A stretch of 64,000 nucleotides of DNA from positions 1,488,001 to 1,552,000 of the forward strand of contig CBDDIF010000002.1 of assembly GCA_965228785.1 (NCBI GenBank). The letters run 5' to 3'. Both the position numbers and the translations under genes were made by a program. Shown here in pieces: positions 60,998 through 64,000 of the stretch. The first letter of the stretch is position 1. Each line of letters opens with the position of its first letter. The notes beneath the pieces are model-generated. The model ran no database searches. It saw only the letters and a program-made list of their open reading frames with translations, and had not been told where the DNA came from. Origin of the DNA: Hoeflea_A sp965228785. Lineage in GTDB: Bacteria; Pseudomonadota; Alphaproteobacteria; Rhizobiales; Rhizobiaceae.

Positions 60998-61735
60998 TCA
61001 GATATTGGCCCAGCCGCCGTCAATGACGTGGGCGACACCGCTGGTGTAGGCCGACTCGTCGGACGCAAGGTAAACGACGAGTGCGGCTATCTCTTCGGCA
61101 GTTCCCAGGCGCCCCATCGGCTGGCGGGCAATGAAGGCGGAACGAGCCGCCTCGTAGTCGTCATTGGCGCGCATGCGCTCGTGCAGCGACGGCGACTCGA
61201 CGGTACCGGGACAGATGGCGTTGCATCGAATGCCGTCACCGACAAAATCGGCCGCGACAGATTTGGTTATTCCAACGACCGCAGCTTTTGACGCTCCGTA
61301 GACGAACCGGTTCGGCGCGGCAATCACGGAGGACGCTACTGATGACATGTTGATGATTGAACCACCGCCATTGTCGATCATTGCAGGCAGGAAGCGGCGA
61401 ATGACGCGGTACATGGCGGTGACGTTGAGCCGGAAGGAGAAATCCCACTGTTCTTCGTCGCAATCGAGGATCGTACCGTTCGCCACGTAGCCCGCACAGT
61501 TGAACAGAATGTCCGGTGCGCCAACGGTTTCGACCGCGGTATCAATAGCCGAAGGGTCGAGCACATCGAACCTGAATGTCTCTAGACCCTCAGCGGCGAG
61601 ACCTTTTAACGCGTCCTCGTTAACGTCTGTAGCGAAAACCCGAGCACCTTCCGCCTTCATAGCCAGTGCCGAAGCGCGGCCGATGCCCTGTCCGGCGGCT
61701 GTGACCAAGGCGGTCTTGTTGTTCAATCTTCCCAT
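60998..61735 (-). CDS. SDR family oxidoreductase, 2-keto-3-deoxy-L-fuconate dehydrogenase-like
   Basis: 245 residues. Rossmann TGxxxGxG-type motif ALVTAAGQGIGRAS, catalytic Ser in INMSSVASSV and YGASK (YxxxK). LFNCAGYVANGTILDCDEEQWDFSFRLNV and ICPGTVESPSLHERM follow the pattern of human BDH2/DHRS6 and bacterial 2-keto-3-deoxy-L-fuconate dehydrogenases closely. It would oxidise the product of an acid-sugar dehydratase with NAD+. Fifteen bases after the lactonase-like gene's start, same operon. Confidence 0.87.
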   Translation of the reverse strand: MGRLNNKTALVTAAGQGIGRASALAMKAEGARVFATDVNEDALKGLAAEGLETFRFDVLDPSAIDTAVETVGAPDILFNCAGYVANGTILDCDEEQWDFSFRLNVTAMYRVIRRFLPAMIDNGGGSIINMSSVASSVIAAPNRFVYGASKAAVVGITKSVAADFVGDGIRCNAICPGTVESPSLHERMRANDDYEAARSAFIARQPMGRLGTAEEIAALVVYLASDESAYTSGVAHVIDGGWANI

Positions 61736-61806
61736 GAATGCCCTCGTTGAAAGCTTTGTTTTTTGATTCTTTTCCTAACCGACAATTGCACTGAATTCGC
61801 TGATTC

Positions 61807-62997
61807 TCAAACCGGCAGGCAAGCCGGCCCCAAGGGCTCGAACGTCTTGTAGGTCAAAATGAATTCGGCATGGCCGAGCGCTTCGGATTTGGTCGGTTGG
61901 CCAGCCGCGACCCTCAACAAACTGTCATAGATTTCACCACCGATCTCGTCCAGGGTCGCCTCACCCTTGATGATGCGACCGGCGTTGACGTCCATATCTT
62001 CGCTCAACCGATCATACATGACAGGGTTAGCCGCGATCTTGATGACCGGGGCCAGGGCCGAGCCGACGACCGAACCGCGTCCGGTCACGAACAACGTCAG
62101 GTGGGCACCGGACGCCATCATCTCGACGATCTCGGCATTGTCGGAAATGTTCGGAAAACCGAAGCGCACCTCCCCGTCCGGCACCACGTCCATCAGATAC
62201 AGACCGCCCTTCGATGGCCTGTCACCAGGTTTGATCAGACCGGATATCGGCGATCGCCCCGACTTGGCATAGGCACCCATCGATTTCTCCTCGATGGTCG
62301 ACAACCCGCCATCCGCGTTACCCGCAGCGAAACTGCCAAATCCGAGTTCGGCGTAGTAGCGGGCAGCCTTGGCCACCGAAGCGCGCAGTTCGTCGGCCAG
62401 TTCCGGTGTCGCGGCGCGGCTTGCCATGATCTCCTCGCAACCGATCAGCTCGCCGGTCTCCTCGAATATGCAAGTTGCGCCGTCGCCCACCAGTCGGTCG
62501 AAGGCTCGACCGACTGCCGGGTTGCCGGAAATTCCGCTGGTGCCATCGGAGCCGCCACAGATCGTGCCGACAACGAGGTCGGATACAGCCATCGGCACTT
62601 GCGATGCCGCGCGAAGCAAAGTCAGTTGCTCTTCGAGCCAGTTCTGTCCTGCTGAAATGGACGAAAGAGTTCCGCCTTCCCGCTGAATGACAACGGTTTT
62701 CACCGGCCGACCGCTGTCCTGCACCTGTTTTTCCAGTCGATACCGGTTGAAGCTTTCGCAGCCCAGCGAAACCAGCAGGACAGCGCCGACATTGGGATGC
62801 GTACACAGGCTCTCCATCATGCGCTGGGCATAGTCGTTCGGAAAGCAGCCCGGAAATCCGATGACATGCGCGTCCTTCCGGAAGGGGTACGCAATCTCTC
62901 GGGCCACATGGTGAGCGCATTCGACCAGGTAGGCGACGGCGATGATGTTGCGAATCCCCTTTCGTCCGTCGTTGCGCAGGTAGCCTTCAAACATCAT
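61807..62997 (-). CDS. UxaA family hydro-lyase/hydrolase, large subunit
   Basis: 396 residues from ATG 62997, which overlaps the small-subunit stop by 11 bases; the next ATG (62994) is equally possible. GYLRNDGRKGIRNIIAVAYLVEC and VVGTICGGSDGTSGISGNPAVG are hallmarks of altronate/galactarate dehydratase C-terminal domains (iron-dependent). Cysteines in FPGCFPND, SLGCESF and TICGGSDG could bind metal. With its separate SAF subunit it handles a sugar acid or keto-acid intermediate; the substrate is not determinable. Confidence 0.87.
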   Translation of the reverse strand: MMFEGYLRNDGRKGIRNIIAVAYLVECAHHVAREIAYPFRKDAHVIGFPGCFPNDYAQRMMESLCTHPNVGAVLLVSLGCESFNRYRLEKQVQDSGRPVKTVVIQREGGTLSSISAGQNWLEEQLTLLRAASQVPMAVSDLVVGTICGGSDGTSGISGNPAVGRAFDRLVGDGATCIFEETGELIGCEEIMASRAATPELADELRASVAKAARYYAELGFGSFAAGNADGGLSTIEEKSMGAYAKSGRSPISGLIKPGDRPSKGGLYLMDVVPDGEVRFGFPNISDNAEIVEMMASGAHLTLFVTGRGSVVGSALAPVIKIAANPVMYDRLSEDMDVNAGRIIKGEATLDEIGGEIYDSLLRVAAGQPTKSEALGHAEFILTYKTFEPLGPACLPV

Positions 62998-63334
62998 CGG
63001 AGCTCTCCTCCCGCGCCCCGTCGAGCGAGTGGGATGGCGTATAGTCGCTGCGGATATTGTGCAGGTGAACATGATCGCCGATTTCGATGGGACAGGTCGC
63101 CAAACCGATGGGCGCACCGTATTTGATGATTTTGCTGCCAGGCTCCACCCGTGCGATGGCGATCTTGTGCCCCATTGCAATATGCGCGTGCACTCGTACT
63201 TCCCGGCCGCGCACCTGGATCTGTTCGTCTTCAGATAGCGCGCGCAAAACAACGGCGACATTGTCGCCCGGCGACAGCATCAATAGGCGCTCGTCGGTGT
63301 CGCGGTCTGAAGGTGCGGAATGACTGTGCTGCAT
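62987..63334 (-). CDS. UxaA family small subunit (SAF domain)
   Basis: 115 residues from ATG 63334, six bases after GAGGAA. LMLSPGDNVAVVLRAL and HIAMGHKIAIARVEPGSKIIKYGAPIGLA are the SAF domain found at the N-terminus of altronate dehydratase. Here it is a separate gene overlapping the large subunit, a split form common in sugar-acid clusters. Confidence 0.87.
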   Translation of the reverse strand: MQHSHSAPSDRDTDERLLMLSPGDNVAVVLRALSEDEQIQVRGREVRVHAHIAMGHKIAIARVEPGSKIIKYGAPIGLATCPIEIGDHVHLHNIRSDYTPSHSLDGAREESSDDV

Positions 63335-63342
63335 GCCGTTCC

Positions 63343-64000
63343 TCACACCGTCGCAACTGTGGCGTCGTCGATCAGATCCCAATCGAGATCAATTCCGAGG
63401 CCGGGAGTTTCGGGCATGTAAGCGATGCCGTTTTCGATCGGCAGTGGCGCCTGCAATCCAAAATCGAATTGACCCGTCGGCCAAAGCAATTCGAGATAGG
63501 AGGAGTTTGCAACGGCGCCATTGAGGTGGAGATTGACCAGTTCCAGCGGATGGAAAATCGTGGTGTGCAATTCGCAATTCATGTGAAAGGCCTCGGCAAG
63601 GCGCGCCGTTTTCAATGCCCCGGTAATGCCCCCGGTCCAGGAAACGTCTGCGCGAACGGCATCGACCACCCTTGTGGAAACACATTCAGCCACGCTGTAG
63701 GGATGTTTGGCGAGAACTTCCGTGCCGACGACAGGAATGTCGAGGATCCGGGTTAGCTCGCGCAAGGCAGCAAAATTCTCATCCGGCAGTGGTTCTTCCA
63801 GCCATTGATAGCCAAGCGTTTCGAGTTCGCGTCCGAAACGGACGGCCTGCTCCAGCGAATAGGCGGCAACAGGATCGGCCATCAACGCGAAATCGGGTCC
63901 GACCGCTTCGCGGACGGCTCGGTGGATGGCAATATCCTCATCGAAATCCCGTCCGGGTGGATGCGTTTTGTAGGCCTTGAACCCGGCATCTTGCACCGCG
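63343..64000 (-). CDS. enolase superfamily dehydratase (mandelate racemase-like), partial
   Basis: The visible 219 codons are the C-terminal barrel part; the gene continues beyond base 64000. KAYKTHPP has the K-x-H/K catalytic strand, ALMADPVAAYSLEQAV and QWLEEPLPDENF supply the metal-ligand Asp and Glu, PVVGTEVLAKHPYSVAE the third ligand, and CELHTTIFHPLELVNLH the C-terminal catalytic region. Such enzymes dehydrate sugar acids. It sits 8 bases upstream of the UxaA small subunit, so same operon. The substrate is unresolved; L-fuconate is suggested by the SDR neighbour only. Confidence 0.88.
   Translation of the reverse strand, partial: AVQDAGFKAYKTHPPGRDFDEDIAIHRAVREAVGPDFALMADPVAAYSLEQAVRFGRELETLGYQWLEEPLPDENFAALRELTRILDIPVVGTEVLAKHPYSVAECVSTRVVDAVRADVSWTGGITGALKTARLAEAFHMNCELHTTIFHPLELVNLHLNGAVANSSYLELLWPTGQFDFGLQAPLPIENGIAYMPETPGLGIDLDWDLIDDATVATV

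Overview
This window looks like a chromosomal segment of a GC-rich alphaproteobacterium, most likely of the order Hyphomicrobiales (Rhizobiales). The reasons are the housekeeping block ppx-rlmE-guaB-MAPEG-rsmB-mtnN-guaA in rhizobial-like order, the many TRAP and peptide-type ABC importers, and the overlapping ATGA/GTGA gene junctions. Species cannot be read from the sequence alone.

Layout. 1-1573: end of a glutamine-synthetase-like/2Fe-2S ferredoxin operon. 1683-10355 (minus): guaA, mtnN, a thioesterase, rsmB, a MAPEG protein, guaB, rlmE and ppx, with a 31-bp inverted-repeat element inserted directly before guaA. 10796-20338 (minus): a giant Gly-rich autotransporter. 20585-21829: MFS transporter. 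21917-27121: tRNA-Gln(CUG), an RND efflux pair and a displaced 3' tRNA-Gln fragment, an island-like arrangement. 27575-32605: M20 peptidase-TRAP operon (minus) with a divergent LysR regulator. 32758-39730: pseudaminic-acid (pse) operon without pseG, ending in a TPR-glycosyltransferase-like protein. 39802-40998 (minus): cytoplasmic-type subtilase.

41161-43357 is the most remarkable part. A Ro60/TROVE-domain protein gene and a 62-residue HTH gene are preceded by five tandem Y-RNA-like units. All five share an internal loop (5' TGGYG, 3' TGTYCC) closed by complementary ends. Two of them carry a circularly permuted tRNA mimic, in the order T-arm, acceptor stem closed by a loop, D-arm. The first four form two [palindromic operator/promoter - short unit - tRNA-like unit] cassettes. 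The fifth lies in the leader of the Ro gene. The tRNA-mimicking Y RNA class (YrlA) with Ro/Rsr is known in bacteria; the five-unit array, the shared GTTGC-N5-GCAAC operator and the HTH partner are what deserve attention here.

43462-64000: a VOC protein; a dipeptide/oligopeptide-type ABC operon (dppDF-SBP-BC) ending in an FAD monooxygenase; a second peptide-type ABC system (Tat-exported binding protein on plus, permeases and fused ATPase on minus); an AraC regulator divergent from a cupin-flavin monooxygenase pair; and a minus-strand sugar-acid catabolic cluster (enolase-superfamily dehydratase cut by the window end, split UxaA-type enzyme, SDR resembling 2-keto-3-deoxy-L-fuconate dehydrogenase, lactonase-type amidohydrolase).
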